Origin: Roridomyces roridus
Taxonomy: Eukaryota > Basidiomycota > Agaricomycetes > Agaricales > Mycenaceae
Length of the DNA: 41,007 nt
NCBI GenBank assembly: GCA_029378245.1
Contig: JARKIF010000254.1
Location: forward strand, 1-41,007
Reading direction: 5' to 3'
Positions 28,838 through 39,075 of this stretch are shown here, one piece after another. The translations under genes and the position numbers were made by a program. The first letter of the stretch is position 1. Every line of letters starts with the position of its first letter. The notes under the pieces were generated by a model, which worked only from the letters and a program-made list of their open reading frames with translations, was not told the DNA's origin and did no database searches.

Positions 28838-31540
28838 TTACAACGTATTATACTCAGGTGCAACAATATTATGGTATTCTAATGGCATGGACCCATGGCT
28901 GAAAACATTGGGGTCCCACATCCCTACGTGCCCCGACATCTCGTAAGGAGCCGAGGTGTATTCCGCAAATGAGCTCTCCCCCACCCCTTGCAGCTGCGTC
29001 ATGAGATCAAGGGACACGCGAGACCACTCCGAGTCCTCCAATGGAGGATCAATAGCGTAGCTTTCGCTGTACATCGGCATGTCCGGTGAGGGCAGGATGT
29101 CAGCGTTATTGTTCGGTACTGCGTTGCCCAAGTCAGCTGGCAACGACTGCGTCCCAACAGGTGGTGGCTCTATCATAGCGTGCTCAACGACGCCTTTGTG
29201 CGCCAGTCGGCGCACGATGATGGGTCGCAACTTGTCGTAAAGCACGGAGCGCAGCAAGTCTTTGGTCCGCGTGGCCATAGGCCACGACTGGCCCATTTCG
29301 TCCAGGAAGCCGAGGCACTGCTCGACTTGCGCGAGTGCCGTACGCAGCGAGCCCTGCTCGATACACAGATTCGACGTCGCCTGCAGCGCCAACAGAAAAA
29401 ATATCGTCGTGGCGGCGTAGATGATCTGGAGCATCGTCGGCGGACAGTAGCGTAAGCTGTAGAGAGATGACCACGTGTCCAGTAGTTCGAGGGTGTTCTC
29501 AGCGGCCTGTTTGCGTAGCTGAATGTGGGATAAGCAGGGTTTTTTCAACGATGATGCTTTCACCTTGGCGTGGTCAACCTCCCGGTCGGAATTCTGAGCT
29601 GGGCGAATTCGTCGGGCGAAAAAGGGCCGATGTAATATAATGGTGTACATCCAATAGATACAATTCAGGACGAGGCGATGAGGCGTTGATTTCGCCCGGT
29701 TGGAGGGCGTGATGTCGACTTGCGGCGGAAGCCGACTCTTCCAGTTATTGAGCTCCAGGCTGAGATCGGAACTTGAGATGAAATCATATCAAAAAAACCA
29801 TGTGGCGAGCTTACTCGAGTCGTGAAACTTTTTCGGTCACTTGTACAATGTCCTGTGCGATGCTACTGGATTTGCGAAGGCAGTTTCTACTCACGCATCG
29901 TCAGTGGATAGCTCAGCGACGCATGGGAGGAACGCACATGACGTCGACAATCTTTTGTCCGATCATAATAAGAGACGACGACTCGAAAAAGGTGAGGTAC
30001 TTATGCGTAGTTCGGTTGTGGAGGGACATTGGCGGACGCATAGAACCATGGTTTCTGGTCAGCTTTGGCATCCACGTATGGCATTGGGGTAGTATGTTGA
30101 TCTAGGGATGGCCAGCAAAAGTCGCGCGAGAAGAAAAGTGCCCAGAGCACATCCGAGCAGAAGACACTCCAATAAGCGCGGGTCCTGTTGACCATCTCGT
30201 CGGTTGACAATAACCCTGCTTTTACCCATGCCCTGGAATCGACGCCCAATCCAACTGGAAATAGTCAGCGACGTCTAATAACAAGGGTCAATAGCTTACG
30301 CAATTGGCCTACTCTGCTGGACATGCCGGCAAACATATCTGCGACAATACGGTCGTCCTTGTCAACAAAAAATGTGCCTAGCAGCCCTAGAGCCTTGACG
30401 AAGCTAATGGTGGGTCGCTTGGACTCGGTGTCAACGCAGACCACGGCGGTATTTGCAAAATGTTCTCGAGTCTTCAAATCTCGTAAATGGGGATCGTCGG
30501 AGAATATTAGCGCTACAGAGAGAAGGGCGTTGTGCAGCATGGGCGAGTAATGTGAGAGCGGCGTCGTTGAGGGTGGCTCCGATCGACTAACGCTCAATGC
30601 ACGGTGCATGTCCCGGAGGAACGGACTGGGGTCTATGCGTAGGCACCAGGTTGTGCAGAACTTGAATGCCAGGTCAAGGACTCTTGTAACTGGATGAGAA
30701 TAGGGCGAGAAAGAGAAAGGGATGGTCCCTACTTGTCGTGCTCCATTCTGTCCAGCGAGACTGCAGAAGGCAAGTGTCTCGACCAGTCAAGTTCGAGGTC
30801 GGCAGACGACGTATCGACACCGTCCAGGAGCAGAACATAGCTGTTGTTGGACCTGGGCCCATTCCCGGCCACAGTTGCAGATACCTCACGGGGTAGTTTG
30901 TTGGCCAAATGCACTGGAGACGTTACTCCGTGCAACAAAAGGATGCCGTAGTCCTGGTCCAGCTGTTGGAGCATTAACATTGCCACTGGCTGGAAAGAGA
31001 CTGCAGCTTGCCTCGAGACACTCCATGGGCATGGTCAGTTCACGGGTTAGTTCTTCGTCAGAATCGAGACCGGCATAATCTTCCCAAATTTCGTCGGTTG
31101 GCACTGGTGTGTCTTGTGGTCGAAATTGAAGGTGGGAAGACGCGTCCTGGCAGACGCATTTGGCTAAAATGCCCTCGAGGAGGTCGATGTAGGCTTGTAG
31201 GGAATCGGCACGTTTCTTCAAAGCCTCACACTGGGCTTCGCTCCGTGGTTTGCGCGGCGCAGTATCCCGTGCCCAGGTGCACTAGATTAGGGAATAAAAG
31301 AGGGAAATCGGCTTACTATGAAGGACATACCTCGTCGTTCCTACCCGCTGCCGCGCAACTAGAACACACTGGCCGTTGTCCGTCACATTTGCTCTTCTTC
31401 GTGCGACACACCGAACACGCTATGGCGGCGTAAGGTCGACGAAGCTTGGGGAATTCTTTGGGCATTTTTTGGTCACATAATCTCGGGCAGCAAGTTTGTA
31501 GAGAGAACGGCTCGGTCCACGATTCGCCATCAGCGCTCAA
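28838..31540 (-). CDS. Zn2Cys6 fungal transcription factor with fungal-specific domain; one frame lesion
   Basis: Eight exons: 31540 (or the second ATG at 31465)-31331, 31281-31044, 31000-30733, 30682-30300, 30254-29938, 29886-29815, 29771-29564 and 29518-28838. The binuclear cluster CSVCRTKKSKCDGQ then CSSCAAAGRNDEC is completed by splicing. A coiled dimerisation stretch follows (LKKRADSLQAYIDLLEGIL). The fungal_trans region includes FKFCTTWCLRIDPSPFLRDM, YSPMLHNALLSVALIFSDDP, LGLGVDSRAWVKAGLLS, RTRAYWSVFCSDVLWALFF and IYWMYTIILHRPFF. Near 30000 the frame reads PPQPNYA then TAA, while the next conserved block (YLTFFESSSLIMIGQKIVDV) is one base out of phase, so there is one extra nucleotide. 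The total exon length is also one over a multiple of three. It is either a pseudogene or an assembly error. It is divergent from the protease gene. Confidence 0.75.
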
Positions 31541-32061
31541 TTTGGCGACGATCCTTGACCGCTTCTCTTTGCTTCAAGATTCCCGATCCGCTGAAATCAC
31601 ACCTTGGGCGGTACTGAGCCACAACATGCATGCGTCAACGATGACAGCAGATGGTATTTGAAAAGAGGTCAGGAGGTGGCGGATGGCGTAGTGTTCCATG
31701 GCCCAGCTTTGTTGTTCTTCAACCTGAATAGCCATCGCGGAATGAAGGAAAAGGAGAACAACCTCGGAGGTAAACAGTCAACATTGATCGCTGATCCGTG
31801 CATCATCCTCAACTTGAAGGTTTCAAGAGCTTGCAAACCCTCTTTCCTCGAGACATACTGCGAAACTGGTCCTTCCCTGGAAAGACAATTGCTGCCCCTC
31901 TTTTCTTGGACGGTTTCAATCAGCTCCACTCGTATAACGCTGCGAGGAGCTGCCCCGCGCCACTTTTCAATTCAAGTCGGTCGAGGGGAACGATCCCGCC
32001 CCTCGAAGCAATATGGCAGCCTGTATAAGAGATCTTTCCGTGCAGCTCAGCTCCACAGACC
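31541..32061. promoter_or_regulatory. Divergent promoter between the Zn2Cys6 gene and the aspartic protease
   Basis: A 521-bp spacer between head-to-head genes, with a TATA element at 32024-32030 serving the protease. The regulator may control its neighbour, but no repeated CGG-type half-sites in a clear array were identified. Confidence 0.5.
32024..32030 (+). promoter_or_regulatory. TATA box of the aspartic protease gene
   Basis: TATAAGA, 38 bp upstream of the ATG at 32062, implying a very short leader. Confidence 0.45.
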
Positions 32062-33417
32062 ATGGCCCGTGTCGCTCTTTCTGCTGCCTTGTTCACCTTT
32101 GTCGCTGGTTTCACTTCCGCTCTGACCATCGACGAGCGCCATGCTCCGGTCGTCAGGGCATCACTGGTGAGGCTGAGCACAATTACCAACACTTCCAACA
32201 TTGTTGCCCAAGACAACGCTCGCCTCAGCAAATTCAAAGCAGGGTCCGAGTTCGTCGCTACAGGATCGGGGACGGCCGTCAACGAAGTCGTTACCTATAT
32301 TGTTAAGACTGTCGTCGGTTCCCAGACCTTCAACCTGATCGTCGATACCGTGCGCCTCCATCTCTGTTGTTCGCATCGTGTCATCTGACTGTCGTAGGGC
32401 TCTTCCAACACCTGGGTCGGAGCCAACACTAAATACACTCCTGGATCCACGTCTCAAAGCACTGGCCAAATTGTTTCGGTCACCTACGGCTCGGGCCAGT
32501 TTTCGTGAGTCCCCATTCCATTTTTATCGTCCAGTCGTCTGATTCTCATTCAGCGGCAATGAATACATTGACCTCGTTTCTATCGGTGGCGAAGCAGTGA
32601 AGCAGTCCATCGGCTGTGGCTACATCTTCAAATGGCTTCGGTGGTCTCGATGGAATTCTTGGGCTGGGGCCTGAGGGACTTACTCAGAACACCGTCAGTG
32701 GTACCTCTCAAGTGCCCACTTTCATGCAGAATTTGCTATCCCAGTAAGTTTGCTCTCTTGTATACTAGCCCCACCGACGCTGATCATCCATCTTCAGGGG
32801 GAAAATCAGCACTAATGTTCTGGGTGTATCGTTCGCTCCCCTCAGCGGCTCTGCATCACAAGCGTCCAACGGAGAGCTCACATTCGGCGGCGTCGACAGC
32901 TCGAGATACACCGGTTCTATTACCTTCACGAACGCGATCGCTCCCTACTGGGGCGTTTCCCCCAACCAGTTCAAAATTGGTTCTGTCTCTCTGCTTGGTT
33001 CAGCTTCGGGTATAGTGGATACGGGAACAACGTATGAGCTTACCTGCGCATCATTGCTACCATTTTCTAACGCTATACAGGCTCATCTACATTCCGAGTT
33101 TTGTCTTTACCGAGTTCTTGTTAGGCACTGGCGGGCGGAGCGACAGCTCCACCGGGCTCGTCAAGTACAGGAAGAAGCCAAGTGCCAATTTCAGCTTCGT
33201 CATTGGTGGCACGACGTACACCCTCGCGCCTGATCAATACTTAGTCCCCGCCGCTCAGTACGGCAACTTTGGGCTTACTTCGGGCGCCTTTTACGCAGTC
33301 GTCGCGGACGGTGGGGTGCAATCGCCAAATATGATCTTGGGCATGAGTTTCCTCGAGTACTACTATTCGGTATACGATTCTACTAATAACCGAATCGGCC
33401 TCGCTCGCGCCAGGTAA
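32062..33417 (+). pseudogene. Polyporopepsin-like aspartic protease (peptidase family A1) with a single-base insertion
   Basis: Exons 32062-32349, 32398-32504, 32554-32743, 32798-33031 and 33081-33417. A signal peptide (MARVALSAALFTFVAGFTSA) and a propeptide precede the mature enzyme. The two catalytic motifs are present, IVDT|GSSNTW across intron 1 and GIVDTGTT before intron 5. Family blocks include VSVTYGSGQFSGNEYIDLV, GFGGLDGILGLGPEGLTQNT, APYWGVSPNQFKIGS and NMILGMSFLEYYYSVYDS. The protein is secreted and probably works at acidic pH. At about 32622 the frame reads KQSIGCGYIF; the family sequence (SIG then VATSSNGFGGLDG) follows only if one T is removed, and total exon length is one over a multiple of three. 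No intron repairs this. As written the gene is broken, though everything else, including both active-site Asp residues, is conserved. Confidence 0.75.
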
Positions 33418-33643
33418 TCAGTATCTTACCGGCATGTACCATTATCACATTCGTATACCACACCAATAAGAGTCCTTCTTTTGCTCATCTGATTGGAAAG
33501 AACACGAACCGCATTCAACTAGGATTTGGGTACAGAAAGTAAGGTAATATTTGTTGGTAAAGGTAATTAAAAAAGTGTTCGCAAGGACATATCTCGTCTT
33601 ACTATCGTCAAGGTCAGAGGTACACATACAACAGTATCGAAAG

Positions 33644-34366
33644 CTAATGGTCCGTGTCGCGCCTAAAGGAGCGAGGAGGCATGGTGAGAGGCATGGGGGA
33701 CACGTTCCGTGGTAGGGGCGTCATCCCACGCTGGATGTCTGGTGTCTGGGCGCGGGCGCGGGCAAATTGCTCCTCGAGTGTCACTTCCCACTGCGCCTTG
33801 TCCTCTTCTGTGTCCCGCGCGGCTTTGACGGGGTCCATTCCGAGCGCCGTGGACCCACTGGCGGACGAGAACGAGCGAGCGTGCGGGTGGAAGCCTGCTT
33901 CAAGATTGAAGGTCGGCGCAGTGGCAGCAAGCCTGTGTTGCTGACGGCGCCTGTACCAGAGAGCGCCAAAGATGAGGGTGGCAAGAACTGCGACGCCTAG
34001 GATTACACCGCCAGCAACTGCGCCGGGGTTGGGACCCATTCCTCTGCGGGATATGAGAAGAGATCGCGGCTGATGAGTGGGGACGCACCCTGAGGTATTT
34101 TTCGGTAAATCTGTTGCAGAGGGTCCAGCGCTGGGGGATGCACTGGCAGCACGCTTTTGTAACAAGCTTGACGGTTGAGCGGACTCTTCAGAGTATCCGA
34201 TGAGATTGCCAATCGTGCAGCCGGCCGAGGAGGTGATTATCCGAGTTTGGGTAGCCAAGGAAGCGACGAGAGTAAGGAAACTGAAGGGAATTCAGCCGGC
34301 GCTCAGGATGATACAGAGGATTATAGCGCACGCAAAGAATGTCGCGAACAGTGAAGTGACCTGCAT
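33644..34366 (-). CDS. Single-pass membrane protein with Ser/Pro ectodomain (wall-sensor-like)
   Basis: Two exons (34366-34332, 34280-33644) join to a signal peptide, MQVTSLFATFFAFLTLVASL. A short Ser/Ala/Pro-rich ectodomain with a Cys pair follows (SSAGCTIGNLIGYSEES, SGCVPTHQPR). Then come one strong transmembrane helix (GAVAGGVILGVAVLATLIFG) and a basic stop-transfer (ALWYRRRQQHR). The cytosolic tail has EEDKAQWEVTLEEQFARARA and a Pro-rich end. Layout resembles basidiomycete Mid2/WSC-like surface proteins. An upstream open frame to 34603 (GFNGHLCTASTQSWLRDRI) looks like part of a Cys-containing extracellular domain, so the real gene may start further upstream with another exon and the 34366 start may be internal. 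No enzymatic motif is present. Confidence 0.6.
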
Positions 34367-35417
34367 GTTCAGATGAGAAGAATAAGGCTGCCAGCAACGC
34401 CGGCAGAGCCGGGAAAAGAAAAAGAAGGGAAGAGGGAAGAAATGAGCGTGTCCTTCGGAATCGTCAGAGTGGGAGACGGGTAAGGTCGTCTGATCTGCGA
34501 TCCTATCTCTGAGCCACGATTGAGTGGAGGCAGTGCAGAGATGCCCGTTGAAACCGTAGCAAGGATCAGTCATCAAGCATCCGTGGGATTGCGAGGGAAA
34601 CAAGAGCTACTGGAAGCAGCTTGAAGCCAACTCAAGCCATTCTCCCGAGTTGTAGAGGACTTGCGCAAGACACCCTATATATACGAACGATATCCTCCCG
34701 CGAAACCTCGGGAGCGGGCATACTCGCGGAGGATGTAATGTTTCTGACACGTCGCCGGCAATCTATCCAGTCTCGGGCGGACATGCATTGCAAGGCAGTT
34801 GAAGGATTTTCTCCAGATATTGGCCTCGGTGGAGACATCCGTATGGTGCTGTAAGTTGCTGTATTGTTTCTACGTCTGCACAATGACAACACATGCGGAT
34901 TGGCGGAAGTGGGACGGGATTTCTGATTGTGGCAGTGCAACGGGAAGCTTGGCATATTCGGAGGCTAGCGTTGAGGTTACCGCCTTTAAATGGAGGGTTA
35001 AACTCGAAAGACGACTCGTTTGATATACGACTTACCACGCTGTGTCTGTTCAAATCATCGGTAAGACTTTCGAAGGCATAGCACTACCAGAAAGTCGTGA
35101 TGGATGGCAAGCTATGGGAAGGTTCTTGTTGCACCCGTAGCAAGCACGAACTGAAGGAACCGCATGGTATTGGTGCATGATGGAGCGTCCAGGCGAATGT
35201 CATCATGTTAACGTCTTTGAAGACTTGTGACTTCAAGCGATCACGAACCTCCATGGGCATCCTTCCCTCGCATGGGAGTTGTCCTCTGGTAATTCAGGGG
35301 TGACAGCGTTTGCGGCTCAAGAACTCTCATTGCTCCAAACGTCTGAAATTTACCAAATGGCACGGGTCAGGCGGCCAAAGTGGTTGATTTACAGGGTATC
35401 AGATACATACAGTGCTG
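34367..35417. other. Largely gene-free stretch upstream of the membrane protein
   Basis: The part to about 34645 holds a possible upstream exon of the membrane protein and an ATG at about 34643 followed at once by an in-frame TGA before a hydrophobic stretch (VGFKLLPVALVSLAIP). From 34690 to 35417 only short unsupported frames are seen. It also contains the 3' flank of PEX11. Confidence 0.4.
34676..34683 (-). promoter_or_regulatory. TATA box for the membrane protein gene
   Basis: TATATATA (palindromic) lies about 30-35 bp upstream of the ATG near 34643 on the minus strand. This supports transcription starting near 34650 rather than at 34366, so the annotated gene probably has an extra 5' exon or long leader. 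Confidence 0.45.
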
Positions 35418-36591
35418 TTAACGCGATGGCACTGGGATACCTTCCCAACCTCCCCAGAATGCAGCCATCCCGGACAATAAAGACAAGCCGCTGGTCCAAA
35501 CCTGTGAACGCATCAGAACCTTGCAATAGCTGAAACAGCGACGCAGGCACCTCATTCTTATAAATGCCACCCACAACAGACCTGGAGCGGCCATTAATCA
35601 GCCAAGGCACAGACATCATGACAAAGTGGGCACCAATGTAATATGACAGGGAGCCTTGAGATGTTGGTGACAAGCTGGAAAACAATAGCGCGTTTCCGCT
35701 TCATGGCTGCCTTGAAGGTGTCTTCGTCCATTTGGTGCTCCTTGCGTCCCAGACGGCTCCATTCATCCAAAAGCTCGACGATTCTCAGTACGACCCTATA
35801 GAAAGAAAATTATTAACGAGTATATTTGAATAATATTTTTCTTGACCAGATTCCCCACGCACGAACACTCCAGATCCCGGCTTTTGCGGAGGTGGCGGGA
35901 GAGATACGCAATAGTGGGACGAACGGCGAAGAGAAGAACGAGATGTATTCCAGCGGATAAAAGACGAGCATGGACAACCCTTGAAGGCGCTGGATGTTGA
36001 GTACGAAGCGAGACTCGGGCGGGGAGCGTTCAAGCCTAGAAAGACCCTTGAAAATCGCCAAGAGTCCTAAGTGACCATAAACACGGCGGCCAGTTTTCGC
36101 TCAGTAGATAGACTCACCCCAGAAGCCCATGATCCTACGTGCGATGCTAAGCTGGCTGGCAAATTTATAGAGGCCATCGGGGTCGAGCAATTGCTTGTGC
36201 TTTCCGACTTTACTCAAAAGTTGTGCACGGTAGATGAGGTACGGAGCGAGCAATTTGACCGTGTATTGCGAAGTCTGGGAACATTATCGTCTGCTGGCTC
36301 GCCTGCTGGAGAGAACTCGCCATCATGAGTTTGCTGCAAGTTTGTTGGCATCGGTACGAACGACTGGAAAGAACAGACTCACTCTGTCCCGCTCCATGTC
36401 GAGAAATAGCGAAGGGCGTGATCGAGCGTGTCGGACGGCGGAGTGTGCGCACCGATGGAGCCAAGGATAATGTCGTCTATACGCGGTCGTCTGTCCATGG
36501 AGTCGCAGAAATTGGCGCAGAGTAGGTCTATACAGGTGGAGGTTGTGGAGGAGCTCAAGTTGAGCTCGATGTCACGGTCACTCACCATCAA
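35418..36591 (-). CDS. PEX11: Peroxisomal membrane protein Pex11
   Basis: Seven exons (36591-36383, 36333-36321, 36274-36118, 36066-35847, 35795-35634, 35581-35551, 35501-35418) give 291 residues. Core blocks: TLDHALRYFSTWSGTDKLMM, QYTVKLLAPYLIYRAQLLSK, ERSPPESRFVLNIQRLQGLS, MLVFYPLEYISFFSSPF, SPATSAKAGIWSVRAWGIW, DTFKAAMKRKRAIVFQL, LHWSVVGGIYKNE, and the C-terminal glycine-rich helix VWTSGLSLLSGMAAFWGGWE. Pex11 elongates peroxisomal membranes before fission. Exon 2 is only 13 nt, and the intron after it (36275-36320) starts with GC instead of GT. Both are needed to give the conserved TDKLMM-x-x-QYT join, and the exon sum is a whole codon number. The gene is intact. It is divergent from acyltransferase copy 2. 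Confidence 0.88.
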
Positions 36592-36690
36592 AGCCGCAGC
36601 AACGCCACCGTGTCAATGTCATCCACCAGGAACAGTGGCCGACTTCCCCCCTGGATCTGACGGAACTCTCACCATGCCTCATGTCCTATC
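36592..36690. promoter_or_regulatory. Short divergent promoter between PEX11 and acyltransferase copy 2
   Basis: Start codons lie about 100 bp apart. No TATA box is visible. The acyltransferase could start at a later in-frame ATG (36739 or 36745), which would widen the spacer to about 150 bp. Confidence 0.45.
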
Positions 36691-38468
36691 ATGTCCTCGC
36701 TCTCCCACCATGTCCGCGTCCCGCCAGCACCCCTCCCGATGCTCATGCCCACCTACACCCGCCTTCTCAGCCAGAATGAGCTGTACGCAGTGCCTCTTCT
36801 TGCTCAGACAGACTCATGGAACCCGTCTCAAGGTCCTACTTTCTGCCGTCGCGCGCATACGGACTCAACGACATGATGGGTAAGTCTTATTGCAGGTAGT
36901 CCTACCCGAAGCCGACATCCCAAAGCGCAGCTGGTCATTCGCGCGCCTCCAAATCTCATCTCTCCGCGTAGACTCCGGATTGTATGGGCAATTATGCGGC
37001 TGCGACACACGCTACTGGCCTGCCAGGTTCGAACGGAGCCTGGACGCTACGACTCTCGATTCGAGTGCGTGGATTCGTACTTTGGCATGAACTGGTGAAT
37101 AACAAATTCAGATATACCCCGCCGTCCAGTCCTCGCAAGGCTCTCGAGGAAGCGCAAGACACGGCGACAATCTTTTCCGATAAAACTGGACAGAATCTCG
37201 TAGATGCTTTTCTTGATCTCAATTCACCACGCAGATTGTCCGCGAAATGCATCAGCCTCATTGATATTGCCAAGCATGGTCCCGTCTCACCGACCCTCGA
37301 GGAATATCATCTCTTCGTGCTCATGATCCATGCGGTGAACGACGGTCTGGCCGTTCACCAGCATTGTGATATGATCCTTGAGCTCATGTGCGGGTCAGCA
37401 ACTCCCTCTGGGCAGCATAGAACCGACGCAGAGCTGATGCATGTCCTCGAACTGGAATGGGCTATGCGTTGGGGTCAGACGCGTTTGGACCCCATCATCG
37501 TGCCGGCGACTGAAGACAGATCGCCGCCAGCGGCTTCGAGATGGCAAAGTTGGCATGGACAGTGGACCACCAGAATGTTAAAAGACGCGCTATCGTGAGT
37601 TTTCTACGTTTTTTGTTGCCTAATTTCTCATTTAAACTAGGGAGGCCACACGTTGCCTCGCGTCAAAAGCAATACTTCCAGGCCAGTCACAGCGCGACAA
37701 GTCTTCGACCTCGAGGAGACTGCCGTAATACTGGATGTCTGCAGGCACCGGCACGTCACTCTGCCCAACGCCGTCTTTGCACTGTTGAATATTGCGTGGA
37801 TTTACACCGCACAAAATCACCCCGAGCTGGGCGGATCATCGAAAACACTCCCCATGATGTTTTACACCGCCGTTTCTCTTCGCCGGCACCTGCCCAACAT
37901 CTCAAATCTTTCTTCTTACATGTCCCTGGCACTCGGATACGCCAATATCGTCTTACCAGCCTTCATTCCGCGGTCTTTGGATCACGGTGCTGTATTCTGG
38001 GGCCGTGCAAACTCAGCCCAATCGCAAATGCGTGGCTTTACCAGAAGCCCGATGCTTTTGAGTCGCTCGCAGATAATGGCTGCGGAACGTGGGGCTCGTT
38101 CCAAGGCGTTTGCCAGAATGGACGACGGAATTCCGTCGCCACCAAAAAGCACCCAATCTCAGCCCCCACCACTCACGCCAGACGTTCCGTCCGTGGCGCT
38201 GCTCGGGGTTTCGTGCCTCGGAGATCTGAGAACGGTGTACCGCCGCGAGCACTATCCGAGTGTACAGCTTGTCGATTCGTATGCACACACTCGGAAAGCC
38301 AAGGGCGGAATTCTATTGTTCACGCAGATCTTTGAGGGTCGGTTTTCCACGTCGTTGGGCTGGGACGCTGCGGCATTTCCGCCCGGCATTATCGAGGAAT
38401 TTTTCAAGCATTATTCTCGGGGTGTCAGGGATTATATTCTGGGTTCTGTTGTATCATCCAAGTTGTAA
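36691..38468 (+). pseudogene. CoA-dependent acyltransferase-like protein, copy 2, with one frameshift
   Basis: Exons 36691-36782, 36833-36879, 36926-37064, 37112-37594 and 37641-38468 have the same five-exon layout and intron phases as the copy at 15038-16807. Landmarks: YTRLLSQNELSYFLPSRAYG, VWAIMRLRHTLLACQV, YTPPSSPRKALEEAQD, MIHAVNDG (37329-37346, the H-x-x-x-D-G motif), then LPNAVFALLNIAWIYTAQNH, MSLALGYANIVLP and WGRANSAQSQM. Near 37540 the frame slips by one base: AASRWQ is followed in the next frame by MAKLAWTVDHQNVKRRAI, which aligns with copy 1. The exon sum is one base short. Apart from that the protein is full length and the catalytic motif is kept, so the damage is recent or is an assembly error. 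Confidence 0.75.
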
Positions 38469-38518
38469 TACATCTAAAATTCCACTTTCTCTACCTCTGC
38501 ATTATCCTGTTCTCGATG

Positions 38519-38690
38519 TCAACCACCTGCGGCGGAGACGCCAGCTTTGACGACTGTGTCCAAGTGTAGAAGACTCGAGAGTGTCCCACTTGTGATCAGG
38601 GCGATTGCTCCAAGACGGTACGTAGTCATGATTTCGCCAAAGATGAGGACGCCCAACATAGTTTGAATCACGCTTTTGGCCGCTGATGGC
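38519..38690 (-). pseudogene. C-terminal remnant of a third transporter copy
   Basis: The minus strand reads SAAKSVIQTMLGVLIFGEIM followed by LGAIALITSGTLSSLLH and a stop at 38519. This matches the last helices of the transporter at 13757-15010 (SAARGVIQTLLGVLIFKDII, SITLITGGTVYYT) but lacks the intron found there and everything upstream. It lies 50 bp from the stop of acyltransferase copy 2, the same tail-to-tail position the intact transporter holds in cassette 1, so it is probably the decayed original partner. Confidence 0.7.
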
Positions 38691-39075
38691 GTGGGCGAGA
38701 GGAGGGGAGGACCGGGGTGAGGGGCCTTCTAAAAAGGCGCGGCACGGGTTTTCTTGACGTATCTTGTAACCTGCAATAGTACAGCGATTTTTTTATCTTG
38801 TTGCCCAAAAGTACTGTTCTGGTTGACGGTGGGGTGGCCGGGATCAGGATAATCTGAGCGGCGTCGGCGATCAAGACGACGGAGACTGTGGATGGAGAGA
38901 GCAAAAAGATCTGATCTGATCTATCATACAGCCACACATCTAATCTACCCCAATCCAGACCAAATCCAGACTACCTACACCGGTCCTCCCTGCCACAACG
39001 GAGTAGACGAATGTATTCTCAGTCGTATTTTATCCAAATTGTAGTTTAAAGTTACAGGTACAAATCGAGTATCCC
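38691..39075. other. Spacer between transporter remnant and transporter copy 2
   Basis: About 385 bp with no recognised gene. The sequence right of the remnant does not continue the transporter. A minus-strand 89-residue frame (38937-38668) shows no family motif. Confidence 0.5.

Noticed and set aside
37541..38335. 264-codon plus-strand frame starting MAKLAWTVDHQ
   Set aside because: Its first 17 residues belong to acyltransferase exon 4, but beyond the intron donor at 37595 it is out of frame with the conserved exon 5.
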